A DNA stretch of 64,000 bases from Oscillospiraceae bacterium (lineage in GTDB: Bacteria; Bacillota; Clostridia; Oscillospirales; Ruminococcaceae). The notes under the pieces are model-generated. The model was not told where the DNA came from. It made no database searches and saw nothing but the letters and a program-made list of their open reading frames with translations. Made by a program: the position numbers and the translations under genes. Positions 49,801 through 57,223 of the stretch are shown piece by piece (the first letter of the stretch is position 1; the number at the start of each line of letters is the position of its first letter). The stretch covers positions 1 through 64,000 of the forward strand of contig WQXO01000006.1 in the NCBI GenBank assembly GCA_009784825.1, in the 5' to 3' direction.

Positions 49801-51759
49801 CTATTCGTCTTCATCCTCGATTTGGATTTCATCCTCGTTGACGTATGAAACCTCGGATTGTTTTGCGTTGATGAAATAGTTGGATTTACCGCTCTTCTTA
49901 ATCTTGTACATGGCATCGTCTGCCGCACCTACAACGATTTCAACACGTTCGGAGGAATCGACGACGATATATATACCGATACTGACCTTTATGCTGATAC
50001 GGTCGCCTGTGTCCGCAGTGTAGCCTTCGCTCAGGCGGGACATGATTTCCTCCGCTATTCTCGAGGGGTCGTTTACATCGGGGTTTTTCGCCATTACAAG
50101 GAATTCGTCACCACCGTAACGCCCTACCATTCCGAAGCCCGCTACTATGTTATTAAGCGTTTGTGCGGTGAATTTCAACACCTGGTCGCCTGTTGCGTGG
50201 CTGAAGTTGTCGTTGAAATCCTTGAAGTCGTCAATATCGACGAAGAATATTGTAAATTTCTCCCTGCGTACCGATACTAAGTCGATTTCGCTTTCGATAA
50301 AGCTCTCGATAGAGTCACGGTTGTATACATTCGTGAGGGCATCGTAGCTCGCACGGTTGACAAGGTTTTCCTCACTTTTCTTGGCACGGTCAATATCAAC
50401 GATTACGCCGACGGTTTTAATGATTTCGTTGTTTGCATCTTTAATCGAAGCAGTTCTTATCAGAACCCATATAAAGTCGTTGTAGATGTTTTTAATCCTG
50501 TATTCATTGTGCTTGAAATCCTCACCTTTGCCCAATTTCTCAAGGTCTTCACGGTATTTCGGGGCATCGTCCGGGTGAACCTTACATTTCAAAAGGAAGC
50601 TGTCGCCAAAGTGGTCGGAGGGTGAACGATAGCTGAATTTTTTATTGAAGTTGTTGGAGAATGTTACCTCGTTTGTCTTCTTGTTCCACTCGAATATGAC
50701 GTTGTCTGACATTTCGATAATAGTACGGTAACGGGATTCTCCGACGACTATATCGTCAATCAAGTCGTTGAACAGTCGGGCGATTTCACCATATTCATTA
50801 TTTGCCATTACTTTAATTCGCACGTCATGGTCGCCTCGGCGAATTTGCATGATTGTTCTGGATATAGTATTCAAAGGTTTCGTAAATACGCCGACTGCAA
50901 AGAAAGTCCCCACTAATCCCGCTATACAGATGAGCACAGTTAATACTGTTATAACGTTGGTTGCATCAGACGCAGTTTTCTGTGCCATGTCGATGTTGCC
51001 GACACCCACTACAGTCCAGCCTGTTTCGCCCGCATCACCCCTGCATGCAAAGAAATCTGTGTTGTTGTTGGTTCTGAAATTGTATTTCGTTGACAGTGAG
51101 TTGACTAAGTTTTCGATTTCAATATATTCACTCATCCTCGGTGCTGTGGAAACTCTGAGTGATTGATAGTATGCACCCTCGTCAATTACGTTTCTCGATG
51201 GGCTGAGGAAGAAAACCCTCCCTCCCGACGGCATAACCGCACCGTCAAGAAGCCTGTTGATATTAGTGCCGGAATAGGTCACTATGAGCGTTCCACCCTC
51301 AACCGGTGCTTTCGCAAATAATCCGATACCTGAGCCGGGATTGTAAGCGTGGATTTTGTTGTCGGCATAACTGCCAATCCTGTCATAGTCTAACTTTTCA
51401 ACCACGTTTTCGTCACTGGTTACTTCAACAGCTCCACCCGCCGCAACTAAACTTATGCTGGTGATGTCGCTCCTTTCGCCTTGGTAAGCCTTGAAGAATT
51501 CCTCAAGTGAGAAGTCTTCATCCGTGTCGGCATCGTTAATGCTGTTCACGTTTTCTAATAAAGCGGCAAAGCTGCCCTCTACCGTGTTAATGTAAACCTG
51601 AAGGTTTCCCGCTTGCTTTATTGCCGCTGTTTCTATCATGTCTACATACTCTCTCTCGGTTTCGTTCGCAAGAGAGATAGATGTGCCCACTGCAAAGGCA
51701 ATGACCGCCGACAATGAAAAAATCGCGAAAATAAAAGTAAGTAATGATTTAATACTCAT
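49801..51759 (-). CDS. Membrane diguanylate cyclase with Cache, HAMP and PAS domains
   Basis: A 652-residue sensor. An N-terminal membrane helix (about 6-28), an extracytoplasmic Cache-like sensor (about 40-270) and a second helix (about 275-298) are followed by HAMP (FTKPLNTISRTIMQIRRGDHD), PAS (about 345-455, VIFEWNKKTNEVTFSNNF) and GGDEF (about 470-630). The GGDEF motif is intact (GRYGGDEFLVMA), so it should make cyclic-di-GMP. No EAL domain is present. The C-terminus is acidic. It lies alone between the GH3 gene and the spore-protein gene. It links an external signal to c-di-GMP; the ligand is unknown. Confidence 0.93.
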   Translation of the reverse strand: MSIKSLLTFIFAIFSLSAVIAFAVGTSISLANETEREYVDMIETAAIKQAGNLQVYINTVEGSFAALLENVNSINDADTDEDFSLEEFFKAYQGERSDITSISLVAAGGAVEVTSDENVVEKLDYDRIGSYADNKIHAYNPGSGIGLFAKAPVEGGTLIVTYSGTNINRLLDGAVMPSGGRVFFLSPSRNVIDEGAYYQSLRVSTAPRMSEYIEIENLVNSLSTKYNFRTNNNTDFFACRGDAGETGWTVVGVGNIDMAQKTASDATNVITVLTVLICIAGLVGTFFAVGVFTKPLNTISRTIMQIRRGDHDVRIKVMANNEYGEIARLFNDLIDDIVVGESRYRTIIEMSDNVIFEWNKKTNEVTFSNNFNKKFSYRSPSDHFGDSFLLKCKVHPDDAPKYREDLEKLGKGEDFKHNEYRIKNIYNDFIWVLIRTASIKDANNEIIKTVGVIVDIDRAKKSEENLVNRASYDALTNVYNRDSIESFIESEIDLVSVRREKFTIFFVDIDDFKDFNDNFSHATGDQVLKFTAQTLNNIVAGFGMVGRYGGDEFLVMAKNPDVNDPSRIAEEIMSRLSEGYTADTGDRISIKVSIGIYIVVDSSERVEIVVGAADDAMYKIKKSGKSNYFINAKQSEVSYVNEDEIQIEDEDE

Positions 51760-51938
51760 TTATACACCTCTTATATAATAACAACCTATTATCTTATCTA
51801 TATTACCACATAATAATGGAAAAGTAAACATACTGTTTTCGATTTGTTAAACATTACAAACATTTTATGAAAATTTGTGCAATTTAACGTATAAAAATTA
51901 CCTATAATATTCTCGCCGAACTGCGTTATAATATTATC

Positions 51939-52017
51939 ACAAAGGCAAAACGACCTTTGTAATTGCAATGAAAAAGACGCATATGCTGAGTTGCGTAGGT
52001 AATTCAGAACGTCTTTT
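51939..52017 (+). promoter_or_regulatory. Two stem-loops in the leader of the spore-protein gene
   Basis: Hairpin 1 is ACAAAGG/CCTTTGT (51939-51960). Hairpin 2 is AAAAGACG (51972-51979) with CGTCTTTT (52010-52017). A 17-codon open frame (ATG 51968 to TAA 52021, MKKTHMLSCVGNSERLF) covers hairpin 2. The structure lies just before the Shine-Dalgarno of the spore-protein gene and could regulate its expression. Function is inferred only. Confidence 0.4.
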
Positions 52018-52037
52018 CTAATAATGGAGGAATAACA

Positions 52038-52214
52038 ATGGCTAGCAAGAATAAAGATGCTTTAAACGGATTAAAAATGCAGGCTGCTAACGAAGTAAAC
52101 GTTCCTTTGAAACAGAACGGTTACAACGGCGACCTCACCGCTAAACAGGTTGGTTCCGTAGGCGGTCAAATGGTTCGTAAGATGATTGAAAATTACGAAA
52201 ACGGCATTAGATAA
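52038..52214 (+). CDS. ssp: Alpha/beta-type small acid-soluble spore protein
   Basis: A 58-residue protein of the alpha/beta-type SASP family, which coats and protects spore DNA. The two hallmark segments are present: the first helix and protease site region ALNGLKMQAANEVNVPL, and YNGDLTAKQVGSVGGQMVRKM. The second segment is nearly invariant among SASPs. The start has TGGAGG, and a terminator follows. The gene is shorter than many SASPs but complete. The upstream region (51760-52037) holds no gene apart from the leader structures; a sigma-G promoter could not be fixed there with confidence. Confidence 0.96.
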   Translation: MASKNKDALNGLKMQAANEVNVPLKQNGYNGDLTAKQVGSVGGQMVRKMIENYENGIR

Positions 52215-52239
52215 GTAATTTCTAATTTCCGATAAAAAT

Positions 52240-52271
52240 AATCGCCGCTTTTAATTAAGCGGCGATTGTTT
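52240..52271 (+). terminator. Terminator of the spore-protein gene
   Basis: AATCGCCGCTT (52240-52250) and AAGCGGCGATT (52257-52267), 11-bp stem, then GTTTTG. Confidence 0.88.
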
Positions 52272-52310
52272 TGTGAAATATAGCATATAGCATTTAAGCA
52301 GATTTTATTC

Positions 52311-52339
52311 TTGACAGAATTATTCGATTATGTTATAAT
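52311..52339 (+). promoter_or_regulatory. Consensus promoter of the two-gene retropepsin-like unit
   Basis: TTGACA (52311-52316), 17 bases, TATAAT (52334-52339). It lies 37 bases before the first start codon, which has AAGGAGGT. Confidence 0.85.
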
Positions 52340-52376
52340 AAAATCGCAAGCAAACACATGACAAGGAGGTGTTTTT

Positions 52377-52625
52377 ATGTATCGGACGATGGAACAAATC
52401 CACGAGGAATTTACTAAAGACTGGGTTTTTATGATAAATTGCATACGTGGAGAGCATGGTTCTTTGGCGGGTGGCGAGGTAGTTTTGCATAGCGAAAGTA
52501 AAAAAGAAGTCCTCCGAGAGATGGAAAAATATGATTATGAACCAAGTTTGACATATTTTGGATATGTCGGAAAAATACCGGAGGATATGCACTTGTGGTT
52601 ATCAGTAATGCCATGCTCACAATGA
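52377..52625 (+). CDS. Small conserved protein paired with a retropepsin-like protein
   Basis: An 82-residue protein with an excellent AAGGAGGTG site. Features: EFTKDWVFMINCIRG (aromatic-rich strand), LAGGEVVLHSESKKEVLREMEKYDY and a C-terminal PSLTYFGYVGKIPED. It resembles small DUF-type proteins that open with a WV.I strand and GG(E)V(V/I).HS motif and are typically followed by a retropepsin-like gene. No catalytic residues or membrane segment are seen. Its stop codon overlaps the start of that gene (ATGA). It may be a partner or antagonist of the protease. Function unknown. Confidence 0.6.
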   Translation: MYRTMEQIHEEFTKDWVFMINCIRGEHGSLAGGEVVLHSESKKEVLREMEKYDYEPSLTYFGYVGKIPEDMHLWLSVMPCSQ

Positions 52626-53005
52626 AGACAACCTCTCCTTTAATGACCGAAATTGATTTTTGGAATAAAAGGAAAAGCAATTACAGCGTATTCTCTATAA
52701 TAGTCGATACCGGAGCACACATGACCTGTATTGACAGAGATACCTTGATTCGTGCCGGGTATGATGTAAAATCCGGTAATAAAAGACGAATTACAACAGC
52801 AAGTAGGGTTGAATATGTGAACGAAGTTTATATTGACAGAATAAAGCTCGGTGATATTGAGCTTGAGAATATCTTAGTGTATGCCCATGAGTTTCCGGAA
52901 GAATGCCTTATGTATGGTGTTCTTGGTCTTAACGTGTTGTCGAAATATGATGTAAACTTGCTCTTCAGTAAGAAGTTGATTGAACTGACAGCAATAAGCG
53001 GTTGA
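52622..53005 (+). CDS. Retropepsin-like aspartic protease-domain protein
   Basis: A 127-residue protein with one retropepsin-fold domain. The active-site signature is SIIVDTGAHMTCIDRDTL (Asp-Thr-Gly), followed by hydrophobic strands, a flap-like stretch (TTASRVEYVNEVYIDRIKLGDIE) and YGVLGLNVLSKYDVNLLF, where the second psi-loop hydrophobic-Gly (LGLNVL) is present. A homodimer would complete the two-Asp active site. The start at 52622 uses the ATGA overlap with the previous stop; an earlier in-frame GTG is possible. It is not a retroelement, since no reverse transcriptase or integrase is nearby. Target unknown. Confidence 0.78.
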   Translation: MKTTSPLMTEIDFWNKRKSNYSVFSIIVDTGAHMTCIDRDTLIRAGYDVKSGNKRRITTASRVEYVNEVYIDRIKLGDIELENILVYAHEFPEECLMYGVLGLNVLSKYDVNLLFSKKLIELTAISG

Positions 53006-53024
53006 GTTATGTAGGTGTAAATAA

Positions 53025-53057
53025 AACAGGGAGCAGCTTTAAGGGTTGCTCCCTGTT
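53025..53057 (-). terminator. Terminator of the SPFH-SppA-RDD operon
   Basis: AACAGGGAGCA and TGCTCCCTGTT form an 11-bp perfect stem with an 11-base loop. On the minus strand TTTTATTT follows, so it terminates the operon ending at 53088; it may also end the retropepsin transcript. Confidence 0.85.
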
Positions 53058-53087
53058 CACGTCCATAATCACCACATTAACTATTAA

Positions 53088-53819
53088 TTATTCAATAATT
53101 CTCGGTTCGCCGCAGTCGGCACAGAACCGGCAGGTGTTCGGTGTGCCGCAGACACATTTCCATTCAGGGAAAACCGGCATGGGTTCGGGGGTAATCGGAG
53201 GTTCTATAAATGATTGAACAGGTTCTGAAAATACAGGTGGCGGTATTATCGGGGGCGGAACAGGTAATGGTTGTGCATATTCCGCAGGCGGCGGCGAATA
53301 CATTACAGGTGGCGGTACATAAACCGGTGCAACTTTCACGGGTTTCTTTAAATTGAAAGTATACACCACCCTTGTGTTGCCCATGAAATCATGCAGTCCC
53401 CGCCTTTCGGGGTTAAATGCGATTATTATATACAGCAACGGTATAATATTCGTCAGATACCGCCCGATTGTTTCCCTGAAAGCAACATCGAAAAAGGAAA
53501 GCTTTTTCGTTTCACCTTCTTCGTCTTTTTCGACAGATATTACCTTTATACTCAGGAGAAGTTTTCCTATAGTCACACCCGTGAAATATGTGAACAGGAT
53601 AAAATAGGAAACTCCGACAAAATATGCTGCAATGTCTAAAGCACTGAAGCTGAACAAGAGCGGTTGTGCCAAGGGAGTTCTGCCGAGCCCCAGAAAAGTC
53701 ACCCTTGCTCCGAGAATTAGAATTAATTGAATCAACAGGTCAATTACGTATGCACAGAGCCTTACACCGAAGCCTGCCGAAATCAATTGCTTTTCTTGGT
53801 ATGTTTCGCAGTTCAGCAT
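53088..53819 (-). CDS. RDD-family membrane protein with zinc ribbon
   Basis: A 243-residue protein. The N-terminal RDD domain (about 10-150) has three membrane helices (GFGVRLCAYVIDLLIQLIL; LDIAAYFVGVSYFILF; YLTNIIPLLYIIIAF). A Pro-rich spacer (about 160-205, PPPVMYSPPPAEYAQP) and a C-terminal zinc ribbon (WKCVCGTPNTCRFCADCG, about 220-237) follow. The ribbon matches three copies in the SPFH protein of the same operon. It overlaps sppA by 7 bases. RDD proteins are membrane proteins of unknown transport or structural role; here it probably partners the SPFH protein through the shared motif. Confidence 0.85.
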   Translation of the reverse strand: MLNCETYQEKQLISAGFGVRLCAYVIDLLIQLILILGARVTFLGLGRTPLAQPLLFSFSALDIAAYFVGVSYFILFTYFTGVTIGKLLLSIKVISVEKDEEGETKKLSFFDVAFRETIGRYLTNIIPLLYIIIAFNPERRGLHDFMGNTRVVYTFNLKKPVKVAPVYVPPPVMYSPPPAEYAQPLPVPPPIIPPPVFSEPVQSFIEPPITPEPMPVFPEWKCVCGTPNTCRFCADCGEPRIIE

Positions 53820-54781
53820 ATATACATCAGCACCCCATTTCCTCTTCTTTCATACGCTTCAAGAATTACCTGTGTGTCGGATTTTTTGTTGAATTCATTG
53901 GCTAATGCGAACATTTGACTCCAAAAATCAACGGAAGCCAGAGGCTCGAAAATCACTATGTCATCGCCTAAGTCTTTTCTGATAATATCCTTGACTTCCT
54001 CATAGGTCTTTACACCGTCAATCAAATCAGCTGCATAGGCTTGTTTGGCAGTCATAATCCGCCCGTCGGCAATTGCACGGACTTGAGCATCGGTCATTCC
54101 ACGCCCTTTTACAATGATTTCCACAAATCTGTCGTAGGATTCGTCAACCATTGACTGTAAAATTGCATTGTCTTTCTCCATGCCCTCTATGTCTTTACCC
54201 ATGCCGAACATGTCCTTATGCTCACCGCTGGTGATTGTTATATCCCTTATCCCGAATTCTTCAAAAAGGTCGTGCAGGTTCATGTATGAAATAATTACAC
54301 CGATTGATGCCGTCCAGCAGTTTACGTTAGCGTATATGTTCCTGTCGGATGCCATCGAGATATAATACCCACCCGACGCCCCCATTCCGTGCATGTATAC
54401 ATAGATGGGGCGGTTGGTGGTTTCACGGTAATCCATGAGCTTCATGTATAACTCTTCACTCTCGAAAACACCGCCGCCGGGTGTGTCTAAATAAAGAAGA
54501 ATTCCTTTGTTGTTGGGAGCGTGTTTCATTTCCTCAATTGCGGCAAGTGTTCCCTTATGGTCATACGTGGGTGTTGAGAAAAACGACGCCTCCTCCTCTA
54601 ACATTGTGCCTTTTATATACACCACGCCGACATATTCGCTGTACGTTCCGTATGTTCCTAAACCCTCGAACATATCGAAATTCAAATTCCTAATATAACT
54701 GTTGGTGAGGGCACTCGTAACCGACACAAACGTAAATACAAGCCCTGCCGCTATTAATCCGATAATTTGCATTTTCTTCAT
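53813..54781 (-). CDS. sppA: Signal peptide peptidase SppA (S49)
   Basis: A 322-residue membrane protease of the SppA family. An N-terminal membrane helix (about 5-25) is followed by the S49 domain. Nucleophile Ser is in MGASGGYYIS, the general-base Lys in TSGEHKDMFG, and the oxyanion region is LDTPGGGVFESEEL. Length is that of the short Gram-positive SppA, which cleaves remnant signal peptides and works with SPFH proteins of the NfeD/YqfA kind. Here it is encoded 6 bases after an SPFH gene. Its C-terminus (EAYERRGNGVLMYIC) is unusual but intact. Confidence 0.93.
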   Translation of the reverse strand: MKKMQIIGLIAAGLVFTFVSVTSALTNSYIRNLNFDMFEGLGTYGTYSEYVGVVYIKGTMLEEEASFFSTPTYDHKGTLAAIEEMKHAPNNKGILLYLDTPGGGVFESEELYMKLMDYRETTNRPIYVYMHGMGASGGYYISMASDRNIYANVNCWTASIGVIISYMNLHDLFEEFGIRDITITSGEHKDMFGMGKDIEGMEKDNAILQSMVDESYDRFVEIIVKGRGMTDAQVRAIADGRIMTAKQAYAADLIDGVKTYEEVKDIIRKDLGDDIVIFEPLASVDFWSQMFALANEFNKKSDTQVILEAYERRGNGVLMYIC

Positions 54782-54787
54782 CTGAAT

Positions 54788-56182
54788 TTATACCTTCGCC
54801 TTTCCACAATCGGCACAGAATCTGCCTGTGTTCGATTTCCCGCAGACACAGCTCCATTCGGCGGGAGCTTCGGGTTTCGCTGTTCCGCAGTTGGCACAGA
54901 ATTTCCCTGCATTGTCCGCACCGCATAGGCATTTCCAGTCACTCGAGGCAACCGGTGCAGGTTTTGCTGTTCCGCAGTCGGCACAGAACCTGCCGGAATT
55001 CGATACACCGCATACGCAGCTCCATGAATCTGCGGAGGCTTGCATAACTTGTGCGGGCTGTGTCACTTGGGTTGGTTGAACGCCGCCTCCGGGGAATGCA
55101 CCTGCTTGCGGGAAACCGCTACTCTGAGGGAATGCACCCACTCCCTGCTGACCCTGCTGCATTTGCTGGGCTTGCATTGTGTTTTCGGGGGCTTGACCCA
55201 TTTGACCCATTATGCCGCCTCCCGTGTTCATAGCCATGTTCATACCCATGAAGCCCATCATTGCTCCGCCCTCGTTGCCTGCCGCCGCCTCAATTCCGCG
55301 TGCAACACTGCCTGCCATCATGGCACGCTGAACGTCGCCGCCTAACATAGTATCGGCTTTGAGTCTGTCCTTGAGCAGTTCTTTACTTTCGTCACATATG
55401 GTAACAGGCCCCATTCCTATGTTTATGACCTTGAAGCCCCTTGTCATCCATGTGTCTTTTGTGCAGTTCTGAACGTGGTTGGTTAAATCCAACAGATGGC
55501 TCGAAAATTGGTTATAGCTTACTCCCTGTGCAGAAAGAAGGTTCAACGCTTTCATCATAGACTGCATGAATTCGTTTTTGTATTGCTCACTCTTAAACGT
55601 GTCGGTGACTAACATGTCGCCCGCACCTGAACCTTTATTGGCTACCTGTTGGTAAAACCTTACTGCCATTTCCGCATCTTCGATTTGGATTTCAAATGTA
55701 CCGTAAAACCTAAGGTTAATCGTTGTGTTATAGCGTGGGTCGGGGTAAGGAACAGGCTGTCCCGTTCCGAACGGGATTCCGGGAAGCGGCATGAGGTTAA
55801 TATAAACCACACGTTGTTCCATATTCGGGGTTCCGCCGAACATGAAACGGTTAAGTGCCTCCTTGAGTGTGTCGGTAATCTGCCCTACAAATAATGATGG
55901 GGCAGACGAATTGTCAAGCGTGTATTGCCCGGGTTCTGTGACGATGTTTGTGATTTTTCCGTTGTCTATCGTCAGCATACAGGTGTTTTCCTCAACAATT
56001 ATCGTTGAGCCGTTGGTGATGATTTCGGGGTCGCCCTTGACGTTAGCACCCTTGCCTTGGTTCATCCTCGTACCCTTGCGGAGCATGACGGTATTGTCCA
56101 TTCTCTGGCAGTGCAATGCGTCTTTCCACTGTTCGGCAAGTGTTCCGCCTACTGCGGTTGTTGCGGCTTTAATGAGTCCCAT
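54788..56182 (-). CDS. SPFH-domain protein with three C-terminal zinc ribbons
   Basis: A 464-residue protein of the YdjI/'virion core protein-like' SPFH group. The SPFH domain spans about residues 25-300 (KGTRMNQGKGANVKGDPEII, TEPGQYTLDNSSAPSLF, FYGTFEIQIEDAEMAVRFYQ). A Met/Gln/Gly-rich segment (about 300-380) and three zinc ribbons follow: WSCVCG...FCADCG (about 386-406), WKCLCG...FCANCG (412-432) and WSCVCG...FCADCG (441-462). SPFH proteins scaffold membrane microdomains; there is no membrane helix here, so recruitment may be via the RDD protein or lipids. RBS AAGGAAAG. First gene of the SPFH-sppA-RDD operon. Confidence 0.88.
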   Translation of the reverse strand: MGLIKAATTAVGGTLAEQWKDALHCQRMDNTVMLRKGTRMNQGKGANVKGDPEIITNGSTIIVEENTCMLTIDNGKITNIVTEPGQYTLDNSSAPSLFVGQITDTLKEALNRFMFGGTPNMEQRVVYINLMPLPGIPFGTGQPVPYPDPRYNTTINLRFYGTFEIQIEDAEMAVRFYQQVANKGSGAGDMLVTDTFKSEQYKNEFMQSMMKALNLLSAQGVSYNQFSSHLLDLTNHVQNCTKDTWMTRGFKVINIGMGPVTICDESKELLKDRLKADTMLGGDVQRAMMAGSVARGIEAAAGNEGGAMMGFMGMNMAMNTGGGIMGQMGQAPENTMQAQQMQQGQQGVGAFPQSSGFPQAGAFPGGGVQPTQVTQPAQVMQASADSWSCVCGVSNSGRFCADCGTAKPAPVASSDWKCLCGADNAGKFCANCGTAKPEAPAEWSCVCGKSNTGRFCADCGKAKV

Positions 56183-56217
56183 AATTAATCTTTCCTTTCT
56201 GAATTATAAGAATTTAT

Positions 56218-56487
56218 TTAAATAATTTTTTCCACGTTTAATTGAATGGCTGTTTTTTCAACATCGTCAATTGTGATTTCTGTGAACATGGGTCGGCAGA
56301 TAATATCGACGTCCTCAGCTGCCATATACGTTCTCGCAATTGCCACCGCCTTGACCGCTTGGTTGGTTGCACCCGCTCCCACCGCCTGCACCTCGGCGAT
56401 ACCGCCTTCACGGATTACTGCGGCGATTGCTCCCGCAACAAGTTTCGGCATGGAGCGTGATGAGACTTTTATGATTTCATTTTGCAT
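56218..56487 (-). CDS. spoVS: Stage V sporulation protein S
   Basis: A complete 89-residue SpoVS with the typical VSSRSMPKLVAGAIAAVIREGG, GAGATNQAVKAVAIAR and EDVDIICRPMFTEI segments. SpoVS is a small Alba-like protein needed for proper coat assembly and late sporulation in Bacillus. In Bacillus it lies next to ymdB; here ymdB is 1.7 kb upstream, separated by the restriction-modification pair. CAGGAGAA precedes the ATG. It lies 13 bases downstream of the endonuclease gene. Confidence 0.95.
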   Translation of the reverse strand: MQNEIIKVSSRSMPKLVAGAIAAVIREGGIAEVQAVGAGATNQAVKAVAIARTYMAAEDVDIICRPMFTEITIDDVEKTAIQLNVEKII

Positions 56488-56500
56488 AGTGGTTCTCCTG

Positions 56501-57223
56501 TTAGTGTGGTTTGTATTCGGCTAATTCTTTGCCGGAAAATTCCTTGATAAATTTATTCGCTTTTATTTTTAACTGGATGTTATTTCCGGGGTGTTGAATT
56601 GAGTTTCTATGATGTTTTTTACTTGATGACCCGTCCCCGCCTTTTCTTTGGAAAGATAAGCAGTCACCTATGTTTATTCCGCCCCTTGTGAAAGTTATGT
56701 TCGTTGTTATGTTTTTAAGCACATCTTCCATTAAGTAAATTCTCATTATTGAAGTTTTTTTATCATACAATACAAAGATTTCACGCTTTGAGTTGTTGGA
56801 AAAACCCCATTTTACAATTTCTTTTGTTTTATCGGAGAAAACCTTGCCCCATTTTACTCTGCTTTCCTGTGGGAACAAATCGTTACCAGATTTTTTTGAT
56901 TTTTCTACGACAAAGCCCTCTAATTCCTCACAATAATCCTCACTCAGCCCGAATTTATTGCAAAAATTCGATACTGTTGCTCTTGTCATTTGATTAAATG
57001 CGATTTTGAAGCTTTTAACACTGACATCAATTTGTTGACCGCACTTGAAATTCATTTTTACATCTGCTTTTTTGCCTTTTGTGCCAACTACAATAATATT
57101 GTCCAAATCACTCTTAATACTAAAGTGGTTTTGCAATTTCTTAATAATTTCGGTTTGTTTAATAATACTGTCCTTAAACAGGTTTTCAACCTCTATTCCT
57201 TCATAAGCGTTTCTATTTTTCAT
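56501..57223 (-). CDS. Putative type II restriction endonuclease
   Basis: A 240-residue protein with no close family recognised by eye. It is encoded directly after a C5 DNA methyltransferase (start codon overlaps its stop, TAATG), so it is probably the cognate nuclease. A candidate PD-(D/E)XK-type core is KADVKMNFKCGQQIDVSVKSF, residues about 52-73, with Asp and Val-Lys pairs at the expected spacing; the middle acidic residue is not obvious. The base composition looks more AT-rich than the flanking genes. It might instead be a specificity or control protein, but its size suits an endonuclease. Confidence 0.55.
   Translation of the reverse strand: MKNRNAYEGIEVENLFKDSIIKQTEIIKKLQNHFSIKSDLDNIIVVGTKGKKADVKMNFKCGQQIDVSVKSFKIAFNQMTRATVSNFCNKFGLSEDYCEELEGFVVEKSKKSGNDLFPQESRVKWGKVFSDKTKEIVKWGFSNNSKREIFVLYDKKTSIMRIYLMEDVLKNITTNITFTRGGINIGDCLSFQRKGGDGSSSKKHHRNSIQHPGNNIQLKIKANKFIKEFSGKELAEYKPH

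Noticed and set aside
51781-51935. Sigma-G promoter for the spore-protein gene
   Set aside because: Several CATNHTA-like sequences exist, but none has a good -35 at 17-18 bases, so no single site could be supported.
52622-53005. Retrotransposon or retrovirus remnant
   Set aside because: Only a retropepsin-fold protein is present, with no reverse transcriptase, integrase or terminal repeats.
54788-56182. Prophage gene, because similar proteins carry the name virion core protein
   Set aside because: The sequence is an SPFH-domain protein; no phage structural, lysis or integrase genes are nearby.
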